Shown here: positions 7,162 through 14,646 of the stretch, in pieces
How positions within the stretch are numbered: the first letter of the stretch is position 1
How the letters are laid out: each line of letters opens with the position of its first letter
Assembly: GCA_964248625.1 (NCBI GenBank)
Contig: CAXTZG010000052.1
Span: forward strand, 1 to 26,917
Length of the DNA stretch: 26,917 bases
Reading direction: 5' to 3'
Source: Lichenicola sp964248625
GTDB taxonomy: Bacteria > Pseudomonadota > Alphaproteobacteria > Acetobacterales > Acetobacteraceae
The notes under the pieces: model-generated
Databases searched by the model: none
Told to the model about the DNA's origin: nothing
The model's input: the letters and a program-made list of their open reading frames with translations, nothing else
Translations under genes and position numbers: made by a program

Positions 7162-7941
7162 ATGGCCTTCGTTCCCGACTATCGTACCACCTCTCGCGCA
7201 GCAGGCGCGGGCGCCCAGGCCGGGGTCGTGGATCTTGGGCTGCGCGCCTACATGCTGCGCGTCTATAACTGGATGGCATCCGGACTGGTGCTGACCGGGC
7301 TGGTCGCCTACGGCATCTCCCACAGCCAGCTGTCGGCGTTGTTCCACCAGACGGTGATGCTGCCGTCGGGCACGGTGGCGATCCGGCCGACCATGCTCGG
7401 CATGGTGTCGATGTTCGCGCCGCTGGCCTTCGTGCTGGTGCTGAGCTTTGGCGTGAACAAGCTGTCGCGCACGGCCGCGCAGACGCTGTTCTGGGCATTC
7501 TGCGCCGCGATGGGCATCAGCCTGACCAACCTGTTCTTTGTTTACACCGATCTGTCGATCGTCCGGGTGTTCTTTATCAGCGCCGGCACCTTCGCGGCGA
7601 TGAGCCTTTACGGCTACACGACGAAGATCGACCTGACCAAGTTGGGCTCGTTCCTGATAATGGGGCTGTTCGGCATCATCATCGCCAGCATCGCCAACAT
7701 CTTCATGCACAGCCCGGGCCTTTATCTGGCGGTGAGCGTGCTGGGCGTGCTGATCTTCACCGGCCTGACCGCGTTCGACACGCAGCGGATCAAGTGGAAC
7801 TACAGCCAGTTCGCTTATTACGAAGGCGCCGAGGGTGCGGCGAAGCGCAGTGTCTACGATGCGCTGACCCTGTACCTGAACTTCATCAACCTGTTCACCT
7901 TCCTGCTGCAACTGACCGGTACCCGCAACAGCAACAGCTGA
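7162..7941 (+). CDS. Bax inhibitor-1 / YccA family integral membrane protein
   Basis: A 259-residue inner-membrane protein of the BI-1 (TMBIM, UPF0005) family. Members act as pH-sensitive calcium leak channels in some bacteria, or associate with the FtsH protease (YccA). A soluble N-terminus of ~30 residues precedes seven membrane helices. Typical elements are LRAYMLRVYNWMASGL at the first helix, the YGYTTKIDLTKLGSFLIMGLFGI block, and FDTQRIKWNYSQF followed by the conserved SVYDALTLYLNFINLF near the C-terminus. ATG at 7162 is preferred over an in-frame ATG at 7111 because of the upstream AGGAATCGAAAGAA and the usual start of the family. It is monocistronic, with its own terminator and converging on carD. 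Confidence 0.93.
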   Translation: MAFVPDYRTTSRAAGAGAQAGVVDLGLRAYMLRVYNWMASGLVLTGLVAYGISHSQLSALFHQTVMLPSGTVAIRPTMLGMVSMFAPLAFVLVLSFGVNKLSRTAAQTLFWAFCAAMGISLTNLFFVYTDLSIVRVFFISAGTFAAMSLYGYTTKIDLTKLGSFLIMGLFGIIIASIANIFMHSPGLYLAVSVLGVLIFTGLTAFDTQRIKWNYSQFAYYEGAEGAAKRSVYDALTLYLNFINLFTFLLQLTGTRNSNS

Positions 7942-7971
7942 TCCGGCGCCCCTGCTGCCAAGCGACGATGA

Positions 7972-7996
7972 CCCCGGCCGAAAGGCCGGGGTTTTT
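7972..7996 (+). terminator. Rho-independent terminator of the Bax-inhibitor-1 family gene
   Basis: Perfect 8-bp stem CCCCGGCC (7972-7979) / GGCCGGGG (7984-7991) with GAAA tetraloop, followed by TTTTT (7992-7996), 30 nt after the stop codon. Confidence 0.95.
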
Positions 7997-8111
7997 CGTA
8001 TCCGGGCCGGCATCCGCGGATGCCCGGCAATGGCGACGCAATGCGGCAGACGCGACCGCGATCCGGGACAGGGTCTGTCGACCCTGGATGCAGCGTCCGG
8101 CTGGTCAACCG

Positions 8112-8133
8112 GGCCGGCCGCTGACGGCCGGCC
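8112..8133 (-). terminator. Possible hairpin terminator of carD
   Basis: GGCCGGCC (8112-8119) and GGCCGGCC (8126-8133) pair across a 6-nt loop, ending 9 nt past the carD stop. There is no T-run on the minus strand, so termination may need Rho or may not occur here. Confidence 0.3.
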
Positions 8134-8142
8134 GCAGCGTAT

Positions 8143-8757
8143 TCAGGCGATGGTCTTGAGATAGTCCGTGAGCTTGGCGGCCGCCGCGTTCTTGTCGATC
8201 CGCTCCAGCGCGCCGAGTTCGGCCGCCAGCCGGTCCATGGCCGCCTCGTAGATCTGCCGCTCCGAGAAGCTCTGGTCCGGCTGGCCGGCATTGCGGTGCA
8301 GGTCGCGCACCACCTCGGCGATCGCCAGCGGATCGCCGGAATTGATCTTGGCCTCGTATTCCTGAGCCCGCCTGGACCACATGGTGCGCTTGATGCGCGC
8401 GCGGCCCTTCAGGATCGCCAGCGCCTCGTCGAACAGCTTGCGGGTCGCCAGCTTGCGCAAGCCAGCGCTTTTCGCCTTCGCGACCGGGACGCGCAGCGTC
8501 ATGCGGTTTTCTTCGAAGGTGATATGGATCAGCTCGAGCTTGTGCCCGGCGATCTCCTCCGTGGCGATGCGCTCCACCTTGCCGACGCCATGGGTCGGAT
8601 AGACGACGTGATCGCCTTCCACGAACGGCTCGTCGTCGCGGGGCTTGCGGACGACGATGGGACGCGGTCTGGTGTCGGACGTCGCGTCGTCGGCCACGGG
8701 CTCGGCGTCGACCTGGTCGTCCGCCTCGATCGGTTTTGTCGCTGTCTTGGTCAGCAC
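8143..8757 (-). CDS. carD: CarD/CdnL-family transcriptional regulator
   Basis: RNA-polymerase-binding regulator of 204 residues that stabilises open promoter complexes, notably at rRNA and other housekeeping promoters. An acidic disordered N-terminus (about 1-42) precedes the CarD/TRCF interaction domain: FVEGDHVVYPTHGVGKVERI (45-64) and the KLELIHITFEENRMTLRVPV strand pair. A helical C-terminal DNA-binding domain follows (RTMWSRRAQEYEAKINSGD, then DPLAIAEVVRDLHRN). The start is taken as GTG at 8757, 11 nt after AGGAG (8773-8769). The open frame continues upstream, but that part looks non-coding and has no better start. Its leader contains competing hairpins, described separately. Confidence 0.92.
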   Translation of the reverse strand: MLTKTATKPIEADDQVDAEPVADDATSDTRPRPIVVRKPRDDEPFVEGDHVVYPTHGVGKVERIATEEIAGHKLELIHITFEENRMTLRVPVAKAKSAGLRKLATRKLFDEALAILKGRARIKRTMWSRRAQEYEAKINSGDPLAIAEVVRDLHRNAGQPDQSFSERQIYEAAMDRLAAELGALERIDKNAAAAKLTDYLKTIA

Positions 8758-8828
8758 GTGCTCGCGGTCTCCTGCTTCGGCCCGATCGGGCACGGAACCG
8801 CCACGTCGGGACCGTCCCACGTGCTGAC
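8750..8828 (-). promoter_or_regulatory. Structured leader of carD with alternative pairings over the start codon
   Basis: In transcript sense, GTCAGCACGTG (8828-8818) is perfectly complementary to CACGTGCTGAC (8760-8750), which contains the GTG start codon. The 5' copy can instead form a local hairpin, 8823-8802, with arms CACGT-GGGAC and GTCCC-g-ACGTG. A further small stem GCCC-GATC-GGGC sits at 8791-8780, just before the AGGAG. Pairings are read directly; regulation is inferred. Confidence 0.4.
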
Positions 8829-8945
8829 GACGAGGGGAGCGGCCTTCGGGCGATTTTGCGATAGTCTCAAATGATAGCACAATGCTGGTAGCGACGGAAC
8901 CCTGTCGACGGCCGTGCCGAGGCCCGGTCGGACAGTCCCGCGCGG
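8758..8945 (-). other. Intergenic carD promoter/leader region
   Basis: This 188-nt stretch between the dinB stop and the carD start contains a distinctly AT-richer patch (about 8858-8890; minus-strand TATCAT and TATCGC elements), the likeliest place for a carD promoter. I cannot assign a clear -35. The part nearest carD holds the inverted repeats described for the leader. Confidence 0.35.
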
Positions 8946-10031
8946 TCAGGCCAGCAGGCCGAACAGGTCGGTCGCGTTCTCGGGCTCGTCGAAGCGCGAA
9001 ACGCTGATGCCGAGCAGGCGAACGCTCTTCTCGAACGGACAGACCGACTGCAGCAGGTCTGCCGCCAGGCGGCCGAGCTCGCCGCGCGTGCCGATCGCCC
9101 GGCCCGTCGAGGCCGCGCGGGTGATGATCCGGAAGTCGGAGAACTTCACCTTCAGGGTGACGGTCCGCGCCTGGCGCCCGGCGGCGACGGAGCGGGCCCA
9201 GACCTTGTCGATGGCCGGCTGCAGCGCGCTCAGCGCCTCGTCGCCGGCGACGAGGTCGCGCTCGAAGGTATGTTCGGCGCCGATGGACTTGCTCGGCCGG
9301 TCGGTCACCACCGGCCGCTCGTCCTGGCCGCGCGCGATGGCGTAGTAGTGCGGGCCGGACTTGCCGAAATGCCGTGCCAGGAACGCGGCCGAGCAGCCGC
9401 GCAGGTCGATGCCGTTGCGGATGCCGAGACGCTCCATCTTGGCCGCCGTCACCGGACCGACGCCATGGAACTGGCTGACCTTCAGGCCCTCGACAAAGCC
9501 CGGTCCCATGCGCGGCGTGATCACGAACAGCCCGTCCGGCTTGCGATGATCCGAGGCCAGCTTGGCCAGGAACTTGTTGTAGGACACGCCGGCCGACGCG
9601 GTCAGCCGGGTGTCCGCCCGGATCCGCGCCCGGATCTGCTCGGCGATCGCCGTCGCCGAGCCGAGATCCACCAGCGGCCGGGTGACGTCGAGATACGCCT
9701 CGTCGAGCGAGAGCGGCTGGATCATCGGCGTGTAGCTGGCAAAGATCTGCCGGATCTGCCGGGAAACCTCGCGATACACGTCGAAGCGCGGCGGCACGAA
9801 GATCAGCTCCGGGCACTGCCGCCGCGCGGTGACCGACGGCATCGCGGACCGGACGCCGTAGCGACGCGCCTCGTAGCTGGCGGCCGCCACCACGCCGCGC
9901 TCGCGCGAGCCGCCGACCGCGACCGGCCGGCCGCGCAGAGCCGGGTCGTCGCGCTGCTCCACCGACGCATAGAAGGCGTCCATGTCGACATGGATGATCC
10001 GACGATGATCCCGCCCGGCCGCATCCGTCAC
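8946..10031 (-). CDS. dinB: DNA polymerase IV (Y-family translesion polymerase)
   Basis: Error-prone translesion DNA polymerase, 361 residues from GTG at 10031. This start has GGAGG with 6-nt spacing directly upstream; a longer version from GTG at 10076 would begin inside the LexA box and is less likely. Catalytic residues are visible: D16 in HVDMDAFYASVE, and D110/E111 in PLSLDEAYLDVT. The thumb helix-hairpin-helix reads FHGVGPVTAAKMERLGI, and the little-finger domain contains SIGAEHTFERDL. The C-terminus ATDLFGLLA resembles a sliding-clamp binding peptide of the x-DLF type. It is followed 188 nt later by carD on the same strand. Regulation by DNA damage is indicated by the upstream LexA box. 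Confidence 0.95.
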   Translation of the reverse strand: MTDAAGRDHRRIIHVDMDAFYASVEQRDDPALRGRPVAVGGSRERGVVAAASYEARRYGVRSAMPSVTARRQCPELIFVPPRFDVYREVSRQIRQIFASYTPMIQPLSLDEAYLDVTRPLVDLGSATAIAEQIRARIRADTRLTASAGVSYNKFLAKLASDHRKPDGLFVITPRMGPGFVEGLKVSQFHGVGPVTAAKMERLGIRNGIDLRGCSAAFLARHFGKSGPHYYAIARGQDERPVVTDRPSKSIGAEHTFERDLVAGDEALSALQPAIDKVWARSVAAGRQARTVTLKVKFSDFRIITRAASTGRAIGTRGELGRLAADLLQSVCPFEKSVRLLGISVSRFDEPENATDLFGLLA

Positions 10032-10070
10032 ACGCCGCCTCCGCCCGACCGGCCGCTGCTCCCGCAGCCT

Positions 10071-10085
10071 GTTCACTATACGTTC
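10071..10085. promoter_or_regulatory. LexA (SOS) box upstream of dinB
   Basis: GTTC-ACTATAC-GTTC at 10071-10085 matches exactly the alphaproteobacterial SOS box GTTC-N7-GTTC. It lies 40 nt upstream of the preferred dinB start and overlaps a minus-strand TATAGT (10080-10075) that could be the -10, with TTGCTC 19 nt further up. Binding of LexA here would block transcription until DNA damage. Confidence 0.75.
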
Positions 10086-10409
10086 GAGTTTGCGGTGTCG
10101 AGCAAGACCGATCGACCCGGCGTCACCCGGCGACGATTCCCCATCTCCGGGCTTGCACGGAGTCGCCTGACGGGAACACTATACGACGACGAAATGATGT
10201 CGACATGGCAAAAGCCGCGAGCCGGTCGGGCCCTTGATGCGACCCAGTCGCTCGCGCGGGCATCGCCACCCTCGGCCGGAGGCCTTGTCGGCCCGGTGTT
10301 TGCAGCGCAGCCTCGATCCGTCGATGGAGCCACCCGACCACATGTCCGCTCGTGACCCTCGCCGGCCTGCCGGCACGCCGTCAGCCACGCTGTCGTGCGG
10401 GTGCCGCCG
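10086..10409. other. Intergenic region between dinB and the glycan cluster
   Basis: About 320 nt without a convincing gene. Short open frames exist on both strands, but their composition looks like chance in GC-rich DNA. It holds a second CACTATACG (10177-10185), identical to the 9 bases at 10074-10082 within the LexA box, here preceded by GAA rather than GTT. A plus-strand TTGCAC (10153-10158) might serve as a -35, but no well-spaced -10 is seen. Presumably both the dinB and the glycan-cluster promoters lie here. Confidence 0.4.
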
Positions 10410-11879
10410 ATGACGCGGATCGACCGGGATCGCGTGGTGTTCTCGATCCTCTACAACGAGAGCCGTGAGTTCCTGCAGATCCTGGTCGAGAACTTCCTGG
10501 GCTTCACGGGCCCGGAATCGATCCTCGTCCTCAACATGCCGGTCGGGCGGGAGATCTCCTGCCAGGCGATCGAGCGGAGCGATCGGGTCTTCGTGTTCAA
10601 CGGCGCGGTCAAGCGCCACAAGTTCGGCCACACGCTGCTGAATGGCCATGTCGAGACCTTCGACCATGCGCTGCGGGTGATCGGGGACTTCGATTATTTC
10701 TGCCCGCTCGCGTCCAACAGCCTGCTCGTGCGCCCATTCGACCTGGCGGCGACGAAGGCACGGCGCCAGACCCACCACCACTCCGCGTCCGTCGACGTCA
10801 CCGATCCGCCCGGACACTGGTGGTGGCCGAAGTTCCGCCAGACCCCGGCGCTGGGCGAGTTCATCCAGCAGACCGGGAACATCCGGCTGCTCTGCCAGAA
10901 CCAGATCGAGGGGCTGTTCGCGACGCGGTCGGACTGGGGGCTGGTGCATGCGTCGCGCGCCGAGATCGCCGAGCTCGGCAGGCTGATGGATCCCCGGGCG
11001 CGCTTCGCCCTCGAGGAGATCCTGCCCTCGACGCTGATCACCAATTTCGGCTCCAGCTTCTTCACCTATGTCTGCCGGATCCTGGGCAGCCGGGGTCACG
11101 AGCAGCCGGTGCGGATCGACGATCTGCTGGGCCTGCTCGACGACGAGCCTGCCCAGTTCTGCGCGGTGAAGTGGTTCGAGCGCAGCCCGCACGACCTGGC
11201 CGCCGTGGCGGTGGCGCAGCCCTGGAGCCGCGAGCTGCTGGCAGGCCTGCGCCACAGCATCGCCGCCGGCGACGCGCTCGACCTGCTGACCCAGCGCACG
11301 ATCCTCGAGGCGGTGGTGGCGTCGCTGCGCCGGCACGAGGTGCCGCACGCCACGCAGGATGCGGAGGCACCGTTTCCCGCCCTGGCATTCGGCCAGCAGC
11401 TCACCGCGAGCCGCCAGCTGCTGGCGCTGGACGAGCGCCGCACCGCGTCAGGGGATGCAGCCGCCTACCTGGTGATGGAAGACACCGGCCATGCGCTGCG
11501 GCTCGACGTGCGCATCGGGTCGGCGGGGGAGCGGCGGATCTCGATCAATGCCGAGCGCGTGCTGGCGCCGGACGCAGCACCGGACGAGCCGGTGCTCGAG
11601 GGCTATCTGTATCTGACCCCGACAGCCGGGCTGCACGGCCGGATCGTCCGCCTGACGGTGCCGCTACCTCCCGACGCGGATCAGGAGCAGGCGGTCCGGC
11701 ACGTCATCGTCCGCAGCGGACCCCACCACAAGCAGCTTCCACCGTGGCACGTGTCGGACGCGAACGGGATGCGGTCCTACTACTTCCAGCCGGTCGCAGT
11801 GGCGGAGCACGATCCCGTCTGGCTGGGCCTGCCGGTGTTCAGCCGCTGGCGCTTCGACGCCGCCCTGGACCTGATCTAG
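10410..11879 (+). CDS. Putative glycosyltransferase (GT14/core-2-branching-like N-terminus) with unknown C-terminal domain
   Basis: A 489-residue predicted cytoplasmic protein. The N-terminal third fits the general plan of GT14 branching enzymes: a first strand VVFSILYNESREFLQILVENF, then SILVLNMPVG, then HKFGHTLLNGHVETFDHALRVIGDFDYFCPLASNSLLVRP. The last piece parallels the GT14 'fdy..lLSg.d.Pl' segment. The assignment is by pattern only and is tentative. Residues ~350-489 look beta-rich and match nothing I know. ATG at 10410 is chosen over an in-frame GTG at 10395; neither has a good Shine-Dalgarno. It is first of four closely spaced plus-strand genes, which implies a role in building or decorating a surface glycan. 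Confidence 0.6.
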   Translation: MTRIDRDRVVFSILYNESREFLQILVENFLGFTGPESILVLNMPVGREISCQAIERSDRVFVFNGAVKRHKFGHTLLNGHVETFDHALRVIGDFDYFCPLASNSLLVRPFDLAATKARRQTHHHSASVDVTDPPGHWWWPKFRQTPALGEFIQQTGNIRLLCQNQIEGLFATRSDWGLVHASRAEIAELGRLMDPRARFALEEILPSTLITNFGSSFFTYVCRILGSRGHEQPVRIDDLLGLLDDEPAQFCAVKWFERSPHDLAAVAVAQPWSRELLAGLRHSIAAGDALDLLTQRTILEAVVASLRRHEVPHATQDAEAPFPALAFGQQLTASRQLLALDERRTASGDAAAYLVMEDTGHALRLDVRIGSAGERRISINAERVLAPDAAPDEPVLEGYLYLTPTAGLHGRIVRLTVPLPPDADQEQAVRHVIVRSGPHHKQLPPWHVSDANGMRSYYFQPVAVAEHDPVWLGLPVFSRWRFDAALDLI

Positions 11880-11929
11880 CTCCCGCCCGGCCCGCGGTCG
11901 GTTCCACCGCGCAGAAGGAGAGGCAGTCC

Positions 11930-12304
11930 GTGAAACGCCTGATCGTGGATCTCGACGACACCCTGACCTGTCCCGACCGGACCCGCTCCTATGCCGAGAA
12001 GGAGCCGAACCTTCCTCTGGTCGCCAGGCTGCGCGAGTACAAGGCGGACGGGTTCGAGATCGTCATCCAGACGGCCCGCAACATGCGCACGTTCGAGGGC
12101 TCGATCGGCAAGATCAACGTGCACACGCTGCCGGTCATCATCGCCTGGCTGCAGCGCCACGACGTGCCCTACGACGAGATCCATGTCGGCAAGCCCTGGT
12201 GCGGCTTCGAGGGGTTCTATGTCGACGACCGCGCGATCCGGCCGTCGGAGTTCGTGTCGCTGTCGCTCGAGGAGATCAACGCCCTGATCAGGCCGGCCGG
12301 CTGA
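11930..12304 (+). CDS. Small HAD-superfamily phosphatase of the capsule-biosynthesis type
   Basis: A compact 124-residue HAD hydrolase, read from GTG at 11930 with GAAGGAGAGG upstream. The catalytic motifs are all present: D7-L-D9-D-T in motif I (nucleophile D7, acid/base D9), T48 in VIQTARN (motif II), K88 in VGKPW (motif III), and D99/D100 in FYVDDRAIRP (motif IV). No cap domain is apparent, which suggests a large or exposed substrate or help from an oligomer. Similar small HADs are annotated as capsular biosynthesis phosphatases and remove a phosphate from sugar or polyol phosphates. It lies 50 nt after the glycosyltransferase and 3 nt before the fused transferase-kinase gene. Confidence 0.82.
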   Translation: MKRLIVDLDDTLTCPDRTRSYAEKEPNLPLVARLREYKADGFEIVIQTARNMRTFEGSIGKINVHTLPVIIAWLQRHDVPYDEIHVGKPWCGFEGFYVDDRAIRPSEFVSLSLEEINALIRPAG

Positions 12305-12307
12305 GCG

Positions 12308-13912
12308 ATGTCGCTGCGCCTGATCACCTCGGCCGCCTATCTGGGGCAGGAGCTGGCGGCCGAGTTCGGCAAGATCCCGCCCGCCTTCCTGCCGGTCGGC
12401 GTGTCCCGGCTCTACGACGTGCAGGCCGCCCGGCTGGGGGCCGGCGGACCCATCCATCTGACGATCCCCGAGAGCTTCGTGCCGCAGCCTTTCGACCAGC
12501 GGCGGCTGCAGGAGCTGGACGTGATCCTGGTGCCGGTGCCCGAGGGCCTGCTGCTGGGCGAGGCGATCGTCTATGCGATCAACTCCATCGACATGCCGGC
12601 GGGCCCGGTGCAGATCCTGCACGGCGACACGCTGATCGGCGAGGTGCCGGCGGGAGCGCTCGACCTGATCGGCGTCCATGACGAGGGCGACGACTATTCC
12701 TGGGCCGCGGTCGATGTCGCGGACGGGCTCGCCACCGGGCTGGAGGTGATCGCCGCCGCCGAGGGCCGCGACGACAGCCGACCGGTCGCCTGCGGCTATT
12801 TCGCCTTCGAAAGCAGCAGCCGGCTCGTGCGCGCGATCACCCGGGCGCGCGGCGACTTCATCGAGGGCCTCAACCTGTATGCGCGCGAGCGGCCGGTGCA
12901 GGCGGTGCGGATCGCGCAGTGGAACGATTTCGGTCACATCCAGACCTATTTCCGCTCGCGACGCGTCATCACCACCGCGCGGTCCTTCAACATGCTGCAC
13001 ATCGATGCCACCACGGTGCGCAAGTCGAGCGGCGACATGGCCAAGATGCAGGCCGAGGCCGATTGGCTCGACCGCCTGCCGGCACCGCTGCTGCCATTCA
13101 GCGCCCGGCTGCTCGAAACGGGCAGCGCGTCCGGCACCGCCTTCTACAGGACCGAATACCAGTATGCGCCGACGCTGTCGGAGCTGTTCGTGTTCTGCCA
13201 GGTCGGCCGCGCCACCTGGAAGAACATCCTGCGCTCCTGCCGGGACTTCCTGCAGACCTGCACCCGGTACGATGGCGGCGGTTCCGGCGATGCGGTGCTG
13301 GCCGAGCTCGCGGTCGCCAAGACGCAGGCGCGGCTGGAGCGCTATGCGCGCGAGACCGGGTTCGACATCGACCGGCCGACCCGCCTGGACGGCCGGCCGC
13401 TGCCCTCGCTCCGGCAGATCGCGCAGGAGGTGGCCCAGGCGATCGACCTGGCTTCCGGGCGGCCGGACACGGTGATGCATGGCGACTTCTGCTTCAGCAA
13501 CATCCTGTACAACTCGCGCGCCGCACGGATCAGCGTGATCGACCCGCGCGGCTACGTGCAGGACGGGCAGCCCTCGCTGTTCGGGGACACGCGCTACGAT
13601 CTCGCCAAGCTGTCGCATTCGATCGCCGGCCGCTACGACCACATCCTGGCCGGCCGCTACGAGCTGCGACGCGACGCCAGCCACGCCTTCGCGCTCAGCT
13701 TCGAGAGCAGCGCCCATCATCGCTGGCTGCGAAACTCGCTCGACGAGTTCGAGGTGGACGGGCTGCTGGCCGGCAGCCGCGGCGTGCGGGCGGTGACCGT
13801 CGGGCTGTTCCTGTCCATGCTGCCGCTGCATGCCGACCGGCCGGACCGGCAGGCGGCCTTCATCGCCAACGCGCTCCGCCTCTACGACGAACTGCAAGGA
13901 CGCCCGACGTGA
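12308..13912 (+). CDS. Fusion of nucleotidyltransferase-like domain and APH/choline-kinase-like phosphotransferase
   Basis: A 534-residue protein with two recognisable halves. Residues 1-~230 look like a sugar-nucleotidyltransferase fold: FLPVGVSRLYDVQAARL near the start and ILHGDTLIGEVP at about 98-109 match the substrate and metal-binding strands. The glycine/arginine signature loop is absent, so this half may be inactive or only binding. Residues ~250-500 form a kinase of the aminoglycoside/choline kinase fold: catalytic H391-G-D393 ... N398 and metal-binding D412 in VIDPRG. This pairs functions in a way that recalls LicA (kinase) plus LicC (cytidylyltransferase). Its TGA overlaps the next gene's GTG. 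The phosphate acceptor is unknown. Confidence 0.72.
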   Translation: MSLRLITSAAYLGQELAAEFGKIPPAFLPVGVSRLYDVQAARLGAGGPIHLTIPESFVPQPFDQRRLQELDVILVPVPEGLLLGEAIVYAINSIDMPAGPVQILHGDTLIGEVPAGALDLIGVHDEGDDYSWAAVDVADGLATGLEVIAAAEGRDDSRPVACGYFAFESSSRLVRAITRARGDFIEGLNLYARERPVQAVRIAQWNDFGHIQTYFRSRRVITTARSFNMLHIDATTVRKSSGDMAKMQAEADWLDRLPAPLLPFSARLLETGSASGTAFYRTEYQYAPTLSELFVFCQVGRATWKNILRSCRDFLQTCTRYDGGGSGDAVLAELAVAKTQARLERYARETGFDIDRPTRLDGRPLPSLRQIAQEVAQAIDLASGRPDTVMHGDFCFSNILYNSRAARISVIDPRGYVQDGQPSLFGDTRYDLAKLSHSIAGRYDHILAGRYELRRDASHAFALSFESSAHHRWLRNSLDEFEVDGLLAGSRGVRAVTVGLFLSMLPLHADRPDRQAAFIANALRLYDELQGRPT

Positions 13913-14634
13913 TCGTCATCCCGATGGCCGGCCTGTCGCGCCGCTTCACCGAGGCGGGCTATCGCCTGCCGAAATACATGCTGCCGCTGCACGGCACCAC
14001 GGTGTTCGCCCATGCCGTCGGCAGCTTCTCCGGCCTGTTCGCAGGCACGCCGTTCCTGTTCGTCGCACGCCATGTCGCCGGCACCGAGGCGTTCCTGCGC
14101 GAGCAGTGCGCCGCCCTGGGCATTGCCGATGCGCGGTTCGTCATGCTGGAGCGCGAGACGGCAGGCCAGGCCGAAACGGTGGAGCTCGGCCTGCGCTCGG
14201 CGTCGGTGGCGGACGGCGAGCCGGTCACGATCTTCAACATCGACACCTTCCGCGCGCGCTACGCCGCGCCCGACGCCGCCTGGTTCCGGAACTCGGACGG
14301 CTACCTGGAGGTGTTTCGCGGCAGCGGCGCCAACTGGTCCTATGTCGGCCCGGCTGCAGACGCCGCCGAACCGCTGGCCGCCCGCACGACGGAGAAGCAG
14401 CCGATCTCGGACCTGTGCTGCGACGGGCTGTATCATTTCGCCCGCGCCGGCGACTTCCGCCTAGCCCTGGAGCAGGAGCGCGCCCGTCCGTCGCTGCCGG
14501 AACTCTATGTCGCCCCGCTCTACAACCACCTGATCGCCGCCGGCCGGCGCATCCATTACGACATCGTGCCGGACGGCGTGATCACCTTCTGCGGCGTGCC
14601 TGCCGAATACGAGGCGGCGCTGGCGTCGGGCTGA
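13909..14634 (+). CDS. Sugar-nucleotidyltransferase family protein (NTP transferase)
   Basis: A 241-residue predicted nucleotidyltransferase that would join a phosphorylated small molecule or sugar-1-phosphate to an NTP. The start is GTG at 13909, overlapping the preceding stop as GTGA. The signature region reads PMAGLSRRFTEAG with R11/R12, then LPKYMLPLHG with K22. The GQAETVELGL segment (86-95) corresponds to the base-specificity loop, and FNID (109-112) sits where most relatives have a metal-binding GD. Enzymes of this subgroup occur in capsule and LPS loci and include LicC-like cytidylyltransferases. Together with the fused kinase and the HAD phosphatase it completes a plausible activation pathway. 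Nucleotide and substrate are not determined. Confidence 0.8.
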   Translation: MIVIPMAGLSRRFTEAGYRLPKYMLPLHGTTVFAHAVGSFSGLFAGTPFLFVARHVAGTEAFLREQCAALGIADARFVMLERETAGQAETVELGLRSASVADGEPVTIFNIDTFRARYAAPDAAWFRNSDGYLEVFRGSGANWSYVGPAADAAEPLAARTTEKQPISDLCCDGLYHFARAGDFRLALEQERARPSLPELYVAPLYNHLIAAGRRIHYDIVPDGVITFCGVPAEYEAALASG

Positions 14635-14646
14635 GCGTCCGCCGCC

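Noticed and set aside
8943..9816. Continuous minus-strand frame joining the dinB region to carD
   Set aside because: The upstream half is an off-frame reading of dinB; the real carD begins near 8757 after a ribosome site.
10195..10355. Plus-strand frame starting MMSTWQKPRAG upstream of the glycan cluster
   Set aside because: No ribosome site, no domain, and composition like random GC-rich DNA.
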